Below, one piece after another: positions 28,121 to 38,570 of a stretch of DNA of 64,000 nucleotides. The DNA is from Tritrichomonas musculus. Taxonomy: Eukaryota > Parabasalia > Tritrichomonadida > Tritrichomonadidae. The translations under genes and the position numbers were made by a program. The notes under the pieces were generated by a model, which ran no database searches, had not been told where the DNA came from, and saw only the letters and a list, made by a program, of their open reading frames with translations. Every line of letters begins with the position of its first letter. Position 1 is the stretch's first letter. The stretch spans positions 11,222,001 through 11,286,000 of the forward strand of contig JAPFFF010000001.1 in the NCBI GenBank assembly GCA_039105265.1, read 5' to 3'.

Positions 28121-29713
28121 ATGAATGAAAACATTTATTGTTCTCGTTGCTTTAATTTTGGTCACACAAAAAGCGAATGCCATTGCGAGTTACCATCAAT
28201 CGATTATTTTTTAAAAGAAATAGATAATCGAATATCATTAATTTTGGATCAAAACAAAAATTTTGCTGATTCAGAAGACGAATTTGGACCTTATCAAAAA
28301 TTATCTGATCGAAGCAAACTAGAAAATGTTCCAATCAATTATGCATCAGATTTTATCAAAAAATATTTTCCAAATCAAACCGAAAAAACCGCCAAATTAC
28401 AAAAATTAGGTGAACAATTAGATCAAATATATGAAAATCATTTGAAGCCAACCGAAAAAGAAACTTATTTACGGTTTTGGTCAATTCACAAAATTTCAAA
28501 AATAATTGAATCACTTTTTGAGGGGTCTGTTTGCATTCCACAAGGATCTTCATTAAATGGCACTTTTCTATCAAACAGTGATGTTGATTTACTTGTGTTT
28601 AACATTGACAAAGAAAAGTTTGAAAAACTTTTTAAAGAATTGGAAACAAAAATTTCTGACAAAAATGGAAATTTGAATGAAATTCTGTTTGAATTGAAAT
28701 TTTACCCTCGAAAACGTGTTTCATTCATTGGCTGCTATGACAAGGAAACTGGAATTAAATATGAAATCATTCTTGGCTCTGTTGGTGGCATTTTGTGTGG
28801 TCAAAGAATGAAAAATTATTTTAAAAAATTTGAAAAAATTCATTTGAAAAAAATTTCGGTTTTATTCAAATCTTTCATAAATTGTATCGAAGGAGGAAAA
28901 ATTTTTTCTGGCGGTTTTTCATCAACAATGATCCTCCAGTTGTGCCAGTTTATCGCCATGAGACATGAATCAAGCAGCGATAACGAAATCATTGAGTCAG
29001 TGTCACTTTTTCTTGAAATTATAGATTTTTTGTCAAATGTCAAAAATTTTGAGGACATTGTCATTTGTGCATCTTCTGGTAAAGGTGAATTTTTCACCAG
29101 GCCGATTGAAATCAAAGGAAAACCGTTTTTGATCATGATGGACTCAACAGAAAGAAACTCTTTTTTAATGGGCAACATCTCTGAAAAGACACAATTTATT
29201 TCTGATCAATCAAAAGCATTTTTGAATGCAATTCAAAAAGTTGTGAGTGAAAAAAATGATTTTTCAATTGAGTCAATTTTTCCTGGATTTTCAATCGATT
29301 TTCATTCAAATATTTCTGATGTTGATAGTGATGTGAACTTGTCAGATTCGTGTATTGAAAAAGTGAAAACTATCACTTTTGAACGAGAATTCATTGAAAA
29401 AGGAAAATCGTTCCTTGTCATGAAAAAGAACGATACAGAAATCAAAAAGTTTTGCATTGATTTCTTTAGACCAGAATCTGCTGTCGATTTTTCAATGCAT
29501 GCTGATGATGGAACTGAAACAGTTTTGACTGCTTTGAAATATGATTCTCGTTATTCAATAACAGTTGATTTGATTCACGAGTTGAAAACAAAAGAATCAC
29601 CAGGAATCATTGAAAAATTGAATACTGAAGAATTCATTAAAAAGTTTCCTTCATTCGATATGGGCGCAATCTCGCTCCATGAATTTTACATCAATTTAAA
29701 ATATGCATTATAG
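28121..29713 (+). CDS. Trf4-like nucleotidyltransferase (non-canonical poly(A)/U polymerase) with CCHC zinc knuckle
   Basis: A 530-residue protein. A perfect zinc knuckle C-x2-C-x4-H-x4-C (C7, C10, H15, C20) lies at the N-terminus. The polymerase-beta-like catalytic domain follows, with GSSLNGTF (G142, S143) and SDVDLLVF (D154, D156), the G-S...D-x-D metal motif. The PAP-associated core is recognised in LKKISVLFKSFINCIEGGKI followed by FSGGFSSTMILQLCQFI. This is the layout of Trf4/Cid1-type terminal transferases, which add A or U tails to RNA for surveillance or stability. Oddly, the expected third carboxylate strand (usually h-D-h) reads IKYEIILG, so Glu215 stands where Asp is usual; activity may be altered. 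The last about 150 residues are unassigned. Convergent with CPSF160. Confidence 0.8.
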   Translation: MNENIYCSRCFNFGHTKSECHCELPSIDYFLKEIDNRISLILDQNKNFADSEDEFGPYQKLSDRSKLENVPINYASDFIKKYFPNQTEKTAKLQKLGEQLDQIYENHLKPTEKETYLRFWSIHKISKIIESLFEGSVCIPQGSSLNGTFLSNSDVDLLVFNIDKEKFEKLFKELETKISDKNGNLNEILFELKFYPRKRVSFIGCYDKETGIKYEIILGSVGGILCGQRMKNYFKKFEKIHLKKISVLFKSFINCIEGGKIFSGGFSSTMILQLCQFIAMRHESSSDNEIIESVSLFLEIIDFLSNVKNFEDIVICASSGKGEFFTRPIEIKGKPFLIMMDSTERNSFLMGNISEKTQFISDQSKAFLNAIQKVVSEKNDFSIESIFPGFSIDFHSNISDVDSDVNLSDSCIEKVKTITFEREFIEKGKSFLVMKKNDTEIKKFCIDFFRPESAVDFSMHADDGTETVLTALKYDSRYSITVDLIHELKTKESPGIIEKLNTEEFIKKFPSFDMGAISLHEFYINLKYAL

Positions 29714-30277
29714 AGATATCATTAAAGCATATTTCATTGTATAAATATAGCTCTTTGTTTGAAAATTATAATCGACCAATTTTTTTTCTCAAAAAGTTTT
29801 TTTTTGAAAATGTTGTAAAGTTGGATTCAAAATGCTTGGGACAACATTCAATTTTTTTCAATGTTTCTCTGAAAATCTTGCATTCTACTTGGGATTTATT
29901 GACCTTTAAAATGAGTAATTTTGACCTTTACATATTGAAAAAGTTTGTCCTAAGCCTTTTGAATCTTACTTTATTCAAATCTACTCAAGTTTCATTATAA
30001 TCATTTAAAAGTCATGAATTCTAAATCAAAAAGCAACAAAACGTTATAATTTTACAAAGAAAGAAAGAAAATAAAATCATTAGATATAAGATTATTTTTT
30101 TTTAGTAAAAAGAGATACTAATGGAAGATTTAAGTGCAATTTCTAGATTCCCTTTTGCCATATAAAAAGATTTCTTTGTATTTATACAATATTACTTTGT
30201 ACTTAATGATAATGTATAAATATTTTTAATACAATCAAAAAGTAAAATATCTCTTTATTTTATAAAATAAAACATTA
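29714..30277. other. Convergent intergenic region
   Basis: 564 bp between the 3' ends of the Trf4-like and CPSF160 genes. An 87-codon frame at 29737-30000 is Phe/Leu/Lys-rich and shows no protein-like pattern. No terminator-like or repeat structure stands out. Confidence 0.6.
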
Positions 30278-33200
30278 TTATTCAAAAATAGAAGATACTG
30301 AATACATTTCAGCTACAGAGGCCAGCATTTCGCTGACACTTCTAGAGAACATCTTTGTACAATTCCTCTGTGTTTCAGGATGAGACTCCAACAGATCCAA
30401 GATCAGATCCATGTCAACCACCAGTCTTGGTGATTGTGAAATCAATTCCGCATTTTTGAGAAGAGGGAACTTTCCCCAACGATACTCCTGATGAGAGAAA
30501 CCCGTCAACGTTTTTTCGTAAGAATTCTGAATGATACAAAACTTTCTTCTTTCATTATCATTTTTAATTGGTGAAAAGACGCCAATTGTCCCTTTATCGC
30601 CAACAAACCAACCGAAATAACCAGAAATTTCATTTGCACCTGATTCGTTCTTCAACATCATTGGAAACATTCCAGCACTAATTGCCCTGCAGCCGATATG
30701 AAAGACTGATCGAATGATAAATGCATCAACTGGAATTGCATATTCGTCAATCTCGAATAATTGGACATTCCCAGCGCAATCATAAACAGCACCGCCAAAT
30801 GTTTCATTATGAGTAATTAAAGAGGCCGAAAGTGGACAAAAAGTTTGGAAATCTTTTGCAACAGTAATTAATTTATTACCATATTTCCTCCATCGAATCA
30901 TTTGGAATCCTTTGTAAGCATCAACATAAAACAAGTAATTTTTCATAGATAATAATTGATTAGAAAAGAAGTGACCATTTAAAAATGATGCAACTTTAAT
31001 TGCTTTTTGGTTAATAAACATGATCATTTGTAGTTGTGTTCCTATAAACGCTGCTATGTAACCATCAACTTCACAAATATTAGTGACTGGAGCCTGAAGA
31101 ACTTGATCTTTTGTAGAATCATATAACTCTTGAAGCTTAATTTCATTTTCATCTTGTTGTTCTGATTGAACCAAAATACCTTTGTATATAGCCATTCTTC
31201 CTCGGACCATTCTTTCTTCATGGCACATATATCCTGTTCCAATTGCTAAAAATTCAGATAATGTTGGCTTAGGAATTTGATAATTTTCACTAAGGTGGAG
31301 GAAAGACACGCAATAACCAACTTCATGACGATCAAGTTCCATCTCTTCTTTGATTCCATTTGCTGATGCGACAAATAAAGTATACTGTTCTTCATATGCA
31401 ATTGGATAATTATCTTCAGGAAGCTCCCTTGCAGGTGTTGGCGGTCGTTGGTAGTGAGGAACTAAATGAGCTTCTGCATCAATATCTGGTTCGTTTTCAT
31501 GTGAGAAAGGAATAGGACGAGAAGCGAAGAAAACAAGTGCTTTCCATGGATCTGCATATGCCATACAACGAGGAGTCTGATAAAGCATTTTTCGTTGAAT
31601 TGGGCAACCATCAATAATGTGCGTTTTGATTTCGGACTGTAAAAGATTCTCAAAATTAGCTAATTTAACTGTTTTTGAGCCTCCATAAAAGAAATCGTTT
31701 TTGAATTGCGTAAAGAAGAGTCCTTCTGGTGCTGGAATCAAACGAGGATAGCCCGATTCACCTAGAAGAAACATTGGTCTTTCGCCGCATATGAAACCAC
31801 CTGTAAAGCCATTAATATCATAGAATTGAACAATTGAACCATGTTTATTCGGATGTGATGAATATGTGAATCTTCTTGTTTTAATTCTTCTGAATGCGAA
31901 GTCATTCGTTTCTTCATTGTAGGCTATTTGATAGAGGATAACATTTCCTTCTTTCAAAATTAGTGTTAAAATTTGCATTGTTCCAATATCAATGATATTC
32001 ATGTCAAGGACATTTATTGTTTGAATCCAAGAAGTTGTACTTTCAATGTTCCTATAATAAACATCATGGAAATAACGGAATTGATCAATTGCTAGAACAA
32101 TATTTTGACTGACCACTGAATAGATAAGTAATGTGCTATTTATTTGAAGCATAAAGAGGAAGTCACCATACATCGCAATTTTAGAAATAGGAGGTGGCTT
32201 GTTTGTGGTTTCATTCTTTGGAAGAGTAATAGGATTAAATGAAAGATTTGTCAAATGATTTTCATCAACTTCGCAATCATTTCCATCACAAAAATATACT
32301 GTTTGATCAACTACTACAGCTGCATATGCGTTATATATAATTGCTTGTTTAATTTCTTTTCCAGGTGGAACTTTCCAAGTGGCAAGAATTTGGCTTTCAT
32401 TAATTAAACGAGCTCCTGTTGGTGTGATTTGAAGAAAGGCTCCAATAAAGTCTTTACCAACAATTGTCGGTTCTGATGCTGATATAATTTCATCATAATT
32501 TTTTGTATCATCTCTAAAGTCTGGATAAACTTGATATAACATTGTTGACGTTTGAGTGGCGAAAAGAATAAAATCGAATTTATTTGAAGCAAAAACAGAT
32601 ATGACATCTGATATACTTAATTCATGGCGAATTTTTGGAGTTAACGAAAGTCTGAAAAATTGAAGACAACCGCTATTTTTCAGCCCACAGCCAAGTGCCA
32701 TTGAAATGGCATCTTCTTGGCCCTGAATGAGTGCCATTTCATATATATTAATAAAAGGTGTAGCGCAAGTAACTGTTCCGAGTTGATAAATTTTCGAAAT
32801 AATATTCATTGTGAGTGATGTAGTGAGTTGTCTTGAGGCATTTATTGGAGGGCTATCGTATAGCATTTCATATAATTGAAGTTGACTCTCTGATAATTGA
32901 ACCGTATCAATGAAAGACGACTGCTGCTCTTCCGTTTCAAAGCTTAATTCGAATAGTATTGAGTCTTCAATTACAGATCCACCAAAATATAAATTGTCAA
33001 AATATTTTAGGAATAATGATGGGTGGAATTCAATTTCATTGTTTACAAAAAGCGATAAGCCAGTTACATCAATTCCATTTGTGTGAAGGGTTAAAATGGC
33101 CGGATGATGCTCGTCAACGGTAATCAAAACATGAGTAGCATCCATAATAGCATAAGCAGGAGAGAAAATTTCGTGAGGCTCTACCGACTGATCGCATAGC

Positions 33201-34099
33201 TCAAATGGGCATTCATCATCAATTCGTGCTAATGCATTTAATCCATATGCTAAGCCTGAAGTATGTGTCATGTATATAATAGAATTTTTACATAATACTA
33301 AGAAACCTCCGTGTGGGATCCAAACAGGAATAACAGTTATTGCGTTGTGTGGTAATGGTCGAGATGTCCATGATATTGATTGATCATGTACCAAAGAAGT
33401 TTTGCGTTCAATTAGTAATGGTGAAGTAATTGATATTGCTATTGTGGATTTTTGAAGAGGAAGTCGAACTGACCAAGTAGGTATTGGTTCATGTAAGATT
33501 GCTAATGTTGGACATTTATATCCTTCTAAAAATTTGATGTCGCGAACTCGAAAAATTGGTGGCTTATAATCCTTGACTAGATTGAATAAAACTGCGCCAT
33601 TTATTGTTTCCCACTTCGAATGTTGACCAGTTTTAACAATGGGGCGTTTACTCAAGTCAAAACCTTCTGGTTGACTTAATGTTAAAAAGTAAATCGTAGA
33701 TATCCCAATTAATAGCGCGATACAAGTTCCATTCGGATCCATAACTGCCTTTGTCGGATGGCGTATGCATGTTGACTCCATTTCTTCGGGATCAAATTGA
33801 TGAAATTCAGTTTCTTGAAGATCAACATCACCAACTGGCTGTAATACAACAACTTTTGATACATCGCAAACTAGAATTAAACAATCGTATTTTTTTTCAT
33901 GATGGGCGAAAATTGCAATTATTTTTGCCCAATAATTCTTTTCCCAGATTAAAATAAGTTTTTGATCACGAAATGTATAAATTTGAAGTTTGGTTTCACT
34001 AGCAGTTGCAATACATGGAGCTTTTGAAAATGGAAGATTGCATAAAACAGCGGTTGTAGGTGCGGGAGAATCGCAAAGAGTCCTGTATGAAAGATCCAT
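30278..34099 (-). CDS. CPSF160/Cft1 cleavage and polyadenylation factor subunit
   Basis: A 1273-residue WD/beta-propeller protein of the CPSF160-DDB1-SF3B3 superfamily. The assignment to CPSF160 rests on blocks shared with that branch: RDIKFLEGYKCPTLAILHEP followed by PTWSVRLPL (186-215), then SRPLPHNAITVIPVWIPHGG (246-265), CKNSIIYM, and GLAYGLNALA (282-291), in the same order and spacing as in human CPSF1. The C-terminal CPSF_A region (about 880-1230) includes LSASLITHNETFGGAVYDCA. In the nucleus CPSF160 scaffolds the complex that recognises the poly(A) signal with WDR33 and CPSF30. Its length is close to the usual 1350-1450, slightly compact. It is divergent from the tubby-like gene, 292 bp away. 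Confidence 0.87.
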   Translation of the reverse strand: MDLSYRTLCDSPAPTTAVLCNLPFSKAPCIATASETKLQIYTFRDQKLILIWEKNYWAKIIAIFAHHEKKYDCLILVCDVSKVVVLQPVGDVDLQETEFHQFDPEEMESTCIRHPTKAVMDPNGTCIALLIGISTIYFLTLSQPEGFDLSKRPIVKTGQHSKWETINGAVLFNLVKDYKPPIFRVRDIKFLEGYKCPTLAILHEPIPTWSVRLPLQKSTIAISITSPLLIERKTSLVHDQSISWTSRPLPHNAITVIPVWIPHGGFLVLCKNSIIYMTHTSGLAYGLNALARIDDECPFELCDQSVEPHEIFSPAYAIMDATHVLITVDEHHPAILTLHTNGIDVTGLSLFVNNEIEFHPSLFLKYFDNLYFGGSVIEDSILFELSFETEEQQSSFIDTVQLSESQLQLYEMLYDSPPINASRQLTTSLTMNIISKIYQLGTVTCATPFINIYEMALIQGQEDAISMALGCGLKNSGCLQFFRLSLTPKIRHELSISDVISVFASNKFDFILFATQTSTMLYQVYPDFRDDTKNYDEIISASEPTIVGKDFIGAFLQITPTGARLINESQILATWKVPPGKEIKQAIIYNAYAAVVVDQTVYFCDGNDCEVDENHLTNLSFNPITLPKNETTNKPPPISKIAMYGDFLFMLQINSTLLIYSVVSQNIVLAIDQFRYFHDVYYRNIESTTSWIQTINVLDMNIIDIGTMQILTLILKEGNVILYQIAYNEETNDFAFRRIKTRRFTYSSHPNKHGSIVQFYDINGFTGGFICGERPMFLLGESGYPRLIPAPEGLFFTQFKNDFFYGGSKTVKLANFENLLQSEIKTHIIDGCPIQRKMLYQTPRCMAYADPWKALVFFASRPIPFSHENEPDIDAEAHLVPHYQRPPTPARELPEDNYPIAYEEQYTLFVASANGIKEEMELDRHEVGYCVSFLHLSENYQIPKPTLSEFLAIGTGYMCHEERMVRGRMAIYKGILVQSEQQDENEIKLQELYDSTKDQVLQAPVTNICEVDGYIAAFIGTQLQMIMFINQKAIKVASFLNGHFFSNQLLSMKNYLFYVDAYKGFQMIRWRKYGNKLITVAKDFQTFCPLSASLITHNETFGGAVYDCAGNVQLFEIDEYAIPVDAFIIRSVFHIGCRAISAGMFPMMLKNESGANEISGYFGWFVGDKGTIGVFSPIKNDNERRKFCIIQNSYEKTLTGFSHQEYRWGKFPLLKNAELISQSPRLVVDMDLILDLLESHPETQRNCTKMFSRSVSEMLASVAEMYSVSSIFE

Positions 34100-34391
34100 T
34101 TAAGTTTGTAATCCCTAAATTATTTTTTCACAATCTTATATTTATCAATCCTACTTTTTGAATAATTTTATGGAATCATGTTTCACAGATTTTTAAAGCG
34201 ATATTTTCTTTTTTTAGATAAATTTATTTTTATTTTAAAATAAAAAATTCATCAATCATCTTTTTATTGTTGAGTTTTAAAATCTTTTTGATATAAAATT
34301 GTTTTTAGAATTTCAAAACATTTGATGTCGATATTGAATTTTCAAAAACGTGTTTGTATACGTTTAAAAACTTAATTTTGAAATTCGTCAA

Positions 34392-35774
34392 ATGAGCTCA
34401 GATGAATACTATTATTCATCAGACTCCTACTCTGATATGAAGCCAGATCTTTCAAGATCTGCAAAGAAACCAATGGCTGCTCCTTTTAAATCTCCAAACC
34501 AAAAATTACCTGTACAAGTAAATCGAAGACCAATTGTTAATAAAAGGCCACTTCCTGGCTGTTCAACACCCCAAAACTCAACACCTCAAAATTCAACGAA
34601 ATTGCCTGCAAAAAAGTTTTCTCCAACAAGTGTTTTAAGGCCTTCGCCATCACAAATAAAGGTACAAGCGCCGATTGATTCAGATTCAGATTCAGGCTCT
34701 TATTATGATTATGTATCCGAATCAGATTCATTATCTGATTATGGAAATTTGCCACTACCAAATACAGCTTCTCAAATGAAACAAACAATTGATCTTGCTT
34801 CAAACAAATCTAATAAATGCATTTCAAAACAAGCAACTCAATCGCAATCTAATAAACAAGTTCCATCGCAATCATCTCAGCAAGTTTCTTCTAAAAGGAT
34901 AAATAAACAATCTCCTAAGGCTTCGCCACCAAAACAAGCAAATTCGAAAAATAAAATAAATTTGGATAAAAATATAGCACTTCAAGCTGAACAAAACAAT
35001 GAGAGCTCTTCATCAGATGTTTGCGAATTTTATGAAAACGAAGTAGGTTTTTGTGACACGAATGAAGAACCTCAAATTAAAATAAGTGAACAAACATTAA
35101 ACTTAATGAGACCAAAATCATTTCAAAGCACGGCTAAGCGGCAAACATGTGATGAAAATATTGATATTGATAATATTTCTGAAGCATCTTTAATTACAGA
35201 TATTGGCAACAAAGAAAATCTAATTTATAGAGTTACTCGGACTAAGTCTCAATTATCTCATTACACATTCCAATTTTTCAGCCGTGATCAGTGTTTAATG
35301 TCTGCATTTAGCTCAAACACCAGAAAATCAGTTGATTTCAAAGTGCAAGAACTTTTTGAGCAAGATGATATTTTAATAGGTTCAATGTCTGTTTCAAAAA
35401 ATAGACGGAAATTTAATCTAAGCAGCAATGGAAAAGAAGTTATGTCTGCGAGCGTTTCAGCCGTTAAAAAGCCCATTTTTTATGATAGATTTTTCACAGT
35501 TAATTTAAAGAGCCCTGATACAAATAAGAGAGATGTAGTTTTGAGAACAATGATGCCAAAAGTGAGGCCAGATGGTAAATTATCAATGAATTTTAGAGGT
35601 AAATTTGCCAAAAAATCAATAAAAAATATGATTTTGATTAATAATGCCGAAGAAAAAGCAATTATTGTTAGAAGAATTGGGGAATCAGAGCTAGAGATTG
35701 AAGTTAGCCCTCTCATTAATGATAATCTAAAAATATTTGCTTTTGGGGTTATGTCCTGGATTTGCCCTCATTAA
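34392..35774 (+). CDS. Tubby-like domain protein with disordered Ser-rich N-terminus
   Basis: A 460-residue protein. The first about 230 residues are low-complexity: acidic Ser/Tyr/Asp clusters (DSDSDSGSYYDYVSESDS) and Ser/Gln/Lys stretches. The C-terminal about 190 residues look like a shortened tubby domain: IYRVTRTKSQLSHYTFQFF fits strand 1, SLSMNFRGKF-type sequence (KLSMNFRGKFAKKSIKNMIL) fits L-N-F-x-G-R-V-x-x-x-S-V-K-N-F-Q, and FAFGVMSWICPH fits the terminal FAIALSSFD helix. Tubby domains bind phosphoinositides and, in TULP proteins, bring membrane proteins into cilia through IFT-A. The usual DP-x-x-Y-x-L-P-x-F-x-x-W blocks are not seen, so it is divergent. The start has TCA 2-4 nt upstream. 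Confidence 0.65.
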   Translation: MSSDEYYYSSDSYSDMKPDLSRSAKKPMAAPFKSPNQKLPVQVNRRPIVNKRPLPGCSTPQNSTPQNSTKLPAKKFSPTSVLRPSPSQIKVQAPIDSDSDSGSYYDYVSESDSLSDYGNLPLPNTASQMKQTIDLASNKSNKCISKQATQSQSNKQVPSQSSQQVSSKRINKQSPKASPPKQANSKNKINLDKNIALQAEQNNESSSSDVCEFYENEVGFCDTNEEPQIKISEQTLNLMRPKSFQSTAKRQTCDENIDIDNISEASLITDIGNKENLIYRVTRTKSQLSHYTFQFFSRDQCLMSAFSSNTRKSVDFKVQELFEQDDILIGSMSVSKNRRKFNLSSNGKEVMSASVSAVKKPIFYDRFFTVNLKSPDTNKRDVVLRTMMPKVRPDGKLSMNFRGKFAKKSIKNMILINNAEEKAIIVRRIGESELEIEVSPLINDNLKIFAFGVMSWICPH

Positions 35775-36043
35775 TCATTTTAAAATTATTTAGAGAATAT
35801 TTTTAAACATGGTAAACATAGAAATATTTTATTTATTTATTTAGATTAAAGATTTAGGTATGAATAAGTTCTTTTCAATCAAGAATCAAAGAATTGAATG
35901 ATTTCATATACATAAAACCTTTGAATTGATAGTAAAGAGTAAAAAGTATTTAATAATAAAATCGTTTTAATTTCAAAATAAATATAAAAACTATAAATAT
36001 AGCAATCTTAATTATATTATAAAAGAAAACTGTTCAAATTTCT

Positions 36044-36844
36044 TCATTTGCTTTCAACTTCTTCTTTTTGATTCTCATTTTTTTCTTTAGGCTCATCTTC
36101 ATCTTCACTTGGAAGTTTTCCATAGCCTGCTTTATCATTACCAGCATCTTCATTGTCACTTTCTTCCTCTTCACCAACGGCAAGAATTTTTTGGAAAATC
36201 ATTGCAACATCAGCAGCATACTTATGTCTCTCTTTTTCAGGAAGGTTTGGAATTTCTTTCTTTAATTCAATCATTAATCCCATTGCTTGGTCAAAGCCAT
36301 CTAAGTTAGGATCATCATTTGATAACATTTGCTCAAGTTTTTCTATTTTTTGTTGAATAATAGACTTTCCAACAGTTGCTTTTATTGGCCAATTGACTAA
36401 TTCAAGAGATTCTAAAACATGGCAGCCAGCTGGTTGTAAATCTTCGTCAAGAAGAGAAGATCTTTTATTTCCTTCTTTAAATAATCTAACTTCATCTTCG
36501 AACGTTTTCATATTAACATTAATAATTTCTGCAAAATTATCAACTTCCCAATCTTTCAATTTTTCTGGGATTTCAGAATTTGAAGTATCATCAACAACAC
36601 GAAGCAATAAGCGAAGTTCAGCATCTTGATATTGATCTGATGGAGGTGGCATTAAGTCACAGTATTGTGAATGACAGATCCAAAAAACAGCTGGTGGTTT
36701 TCCAGTTGCATCAAAATCAAACGTTAAAGTCGCTTCAAAATATTTGTTCTTAATTTCAATCTCCCCATTTTCAGATAATGCGGTAACAATATCTTGAGCA
36801 AATGCTGGATCACCAATTGGTACAATAGCAATTCGGTTTGTCAT
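36044..36844 (-). CDS. AAGAB/p34-like alpha/gamma-adaptin-binding protein
   Basis: A 266-residue protein. The N-terminal part (1-105) looks like the pseudo-GTPase fold of AAGAB/Irc6: IAIVPIGDPAFAQDIVTAL, then NKYFEATLTFDF (33-44), then PPAVFWICH. The C-terminal part carries the conserved helical segment FDQAMGLMIELKKEIPNLPE followed by KERHKYAADVAMIFQKIL (about 183-220), close to the p34 C-terminal domain (F-x-x-x-M/L-x-x-L-K-E-x-x-x-x-LP-x-x-x-R-x-x-x-A-x-x-V-A-x-x-F). It ends in an acidic tail (EEEESDNEDAGND). AAGAB chaperones assembly of AP-1 and AP-2 adaptors in the cytosol, which fits the presence of a beta-adaptin at 60.6 kb. Convergent with the tubby-like gene. Confidence 0.72.
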   Translation of the reverse strand: MTNRIAIVPIGDPAFAQDIVTALSENGEIEIKNKYFEATLTFDFDATGKPPAVFWICHSQYCDLMPPPSDQYQDAELRLLLRVVDDTSNSEIPEKLKDWEVDNFAEIINVNMKTFEDEVRLFKEGNKRSSLLDEDLQPAGCHVLESLELVNWPIKATVGKSIIQQKIEKLEQMLSNDDPNLDGFDQAMGLMIELKKEIPNLPEKERHKYAADVAMIFQKILAVGEEEESDNEDAGNDKAGYGKLPSEDEDEPKEKNENQKEEVESK

Positions 36845-37116
36845 GTTAAAATATGAGATAATATGAGTCCAATAATTGAATCAATATTTTTGAATAAATA
36901 ATTGTCCAGACAATTTTTGAAAGAAAAAAATTCTTTATGCATTGAATTTTCATTCAAAATTTTATTTCAATTATAAAGTTTTTTCTAATTTGAATTTTAC
37001 ACGAAATTGTGTAAAAATCTAATCAACTATATATTAATTAATATTATTTTCATATTTGTAATTTAAATATTGAAATAAGAATCGAATTCATTATTCTATT
37101 AGCAATTTTATTAACG

Positions 37117-38487
37117 TTATTCATTTGATGACTCCATTGATAGAAAGTTTAATATTAATTGAGCAATTTCATTACTATTTTCATATAGGTGATTACGAAT
37201 TAGATCAATAGCATCATCTGTAAAAAGATTGATCATTTGTGAAATTTCTTTAGGAAATTTAGAAGCATCAAAGGTCATTATTTCATACATTTTTGTAAGG
37301 CATAAATTATAAATTTTAGAATCTAAGAAATTTAAACAAACTTGAAATACTTGTAAATCAAATGGAAAATCAATAAATGAATGATATACTATAATACATT
37401 CCGCAAATCTGATAGAAACTTCAAATTCTTTATTTTCCACACCAAAAAACAAAATTGTTTGAATATCTTCTTTTTTCATGATTATTTTCCAGAAGGAAGA
37501 AAAATGTATCATTAATTTTAAGCAAAGGATAAGATGTTCAGAATCATTAACTGGGTTACTCAATATATCTGAAATTTGGCTTAAAATATTTGGTGGACTT
37601 TGAACATCGCATGGAATAAGCAGGCAAAGTTCAATGGCACTTTTCAAAGTTGCTACATACATTGGTATTTTCTGGTATAATAAAAATTTGATTTTATTGT
37701 TTATATTTATGAATCCAAAACGATGGATGAAGATACAAAAGCAGTGAAATGATTTATTTACCAAATCTGTAGATTTAGAATTCAATAATTCCTCGCAATA
37801 ATCCAAAATATTTGTTATATATTTTTCATCAGCAGTCATGATGATAGATTGTAAAGCAAGTATACAGGAAGGTTTTTGAATCCAATCGTTTAAAACGAGA
37901 AACAAGCCATTAGAAATAGATAAACCGCATAATTGAGGTGAATTTTGTATTAAAATGGAAATAAATTCAATAATTGAAAAAAGTGGATCTAACTCAGAAT
38001 AATCTAGAGTTGGATAATCTAAAATAAATAATAATACTTTTTGAATTATATCCTGGGGTACATCATTTATATCGAAATTTAGATCAACTACTATTGATGT
38101 TGATAAGCATTCAAATAAAATTGAATTAATTCCTTGATTATTAAGTGAAGCTAAATGAAAAAATTCTCGATAAGGAAATTCCAAGAGAAATATCTTATGT
38201 TTTTCATAAAATTTTGAAATAAAGCGTAGTGTTTTCCTCATTTGTAATAAAATGTTAAATAAATTATTTTGATTTATATCACTTGGATTTTGGCAAAAAG
38301 TGTTATAATTATTATGGAACTCTTGTATTTCTATATTTAAATCATTTATCAAAAAAGAAGGCGATTTTTTATTTTGTTCATCAAAGCAAGCATCATCTAA
38401 AACTAAATAATCAATAAATTGACTTACTAAATTAGTGCTGATTAATGGATTACTTTCTCCGAATGATTCTTTTTCTTTGTAAAACAT
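37117..38487 (-). CDS. Helical-repeat protein of unknown function
   Basis: The open frame reaches 38526, but the first 13 codons (MLSKKKIKCFSFI) are probably not translated. I chose the in-frame Met at 38487 (MFYKEKESFGESNP), giving 456 residues. TTCATTCATT directly precedes that ATG, and the choice avoids overlap with the divergent Cdt1 gene. The protein is almost all alpha-helical with regular Leu/Ile/Asn/Ser patterns (FLILDYPTLDYSELDPLFSI-like segments), as in armadillo/HEAT-type folds, especially the many importin-like trichomonad proteins. No motif was identified that names a function. Confidence 0.65.
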   Translation of the reverse strand: MFYKEKESFGESNPLISTNLVSQFIDYLVLDDACFDEQNKKSPSFLINDLNIEIQEFHNNYNTFCQNPSDINQNNLFNILLQMRKTLRFISKFYEKHKIFLLEFPYREFFHLASLNNQGINSILFECLSTSIVVDLNFDINDVPQDIIQKVLLFILDYPTLDYSELDPLFSIIEFISILIQNSPQLCGLSISNGLFLVLNDWIQKPSCILALQSIIMTADEKYITNILDYCEELLNSKSTDLVNKSFHCFCIFIHRFGFININNKIKFLLYQKIPMYVATLKSAIELCLLIPCDVQSPPNILSQISDILSNPVNDSEHLILCLKLMIHFSSFWKIIMKKEDIQTILFFGVENKEFEVSIRFAECIIVYHSFIDFPFDLQVFQVCLNFLDSKIYNLCLTKMYEIMTFDASKFPKEISQMINLFTDDAIDLIRNHLYENSNEIAQLILNFLSMESSNE

Positions 38488-38570
38488 AATGAATGAAAAA
38501 CATTTTATTTTTTTTTTACTTAACATTTCAGCAAATCCATTCGTTTAAAATTATCATCAAAAAAATTATC
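38488..38570. promoter_or_regulatory. 83-bp divergent promoter region
   Basis: Shared 5' region of the helical-repeat gene (leftward) and Cdt1 (rightward), assuming the internal starts chosen here. Leftward, TCATTCATT abuts the ATG. Rightward, TTATCATCAAA (38551-38561) offers TCA motifs 10-20 nt before the ATG. Confidence 0.45.

Noticed and set aside
29737-30000. 87-codon frame downstream of the Trf4-like gene
   Set aside because: Composition is Phe/Leu/Lys-rich without a motif, and it lies in a convergent 3' region with no initiator motif.
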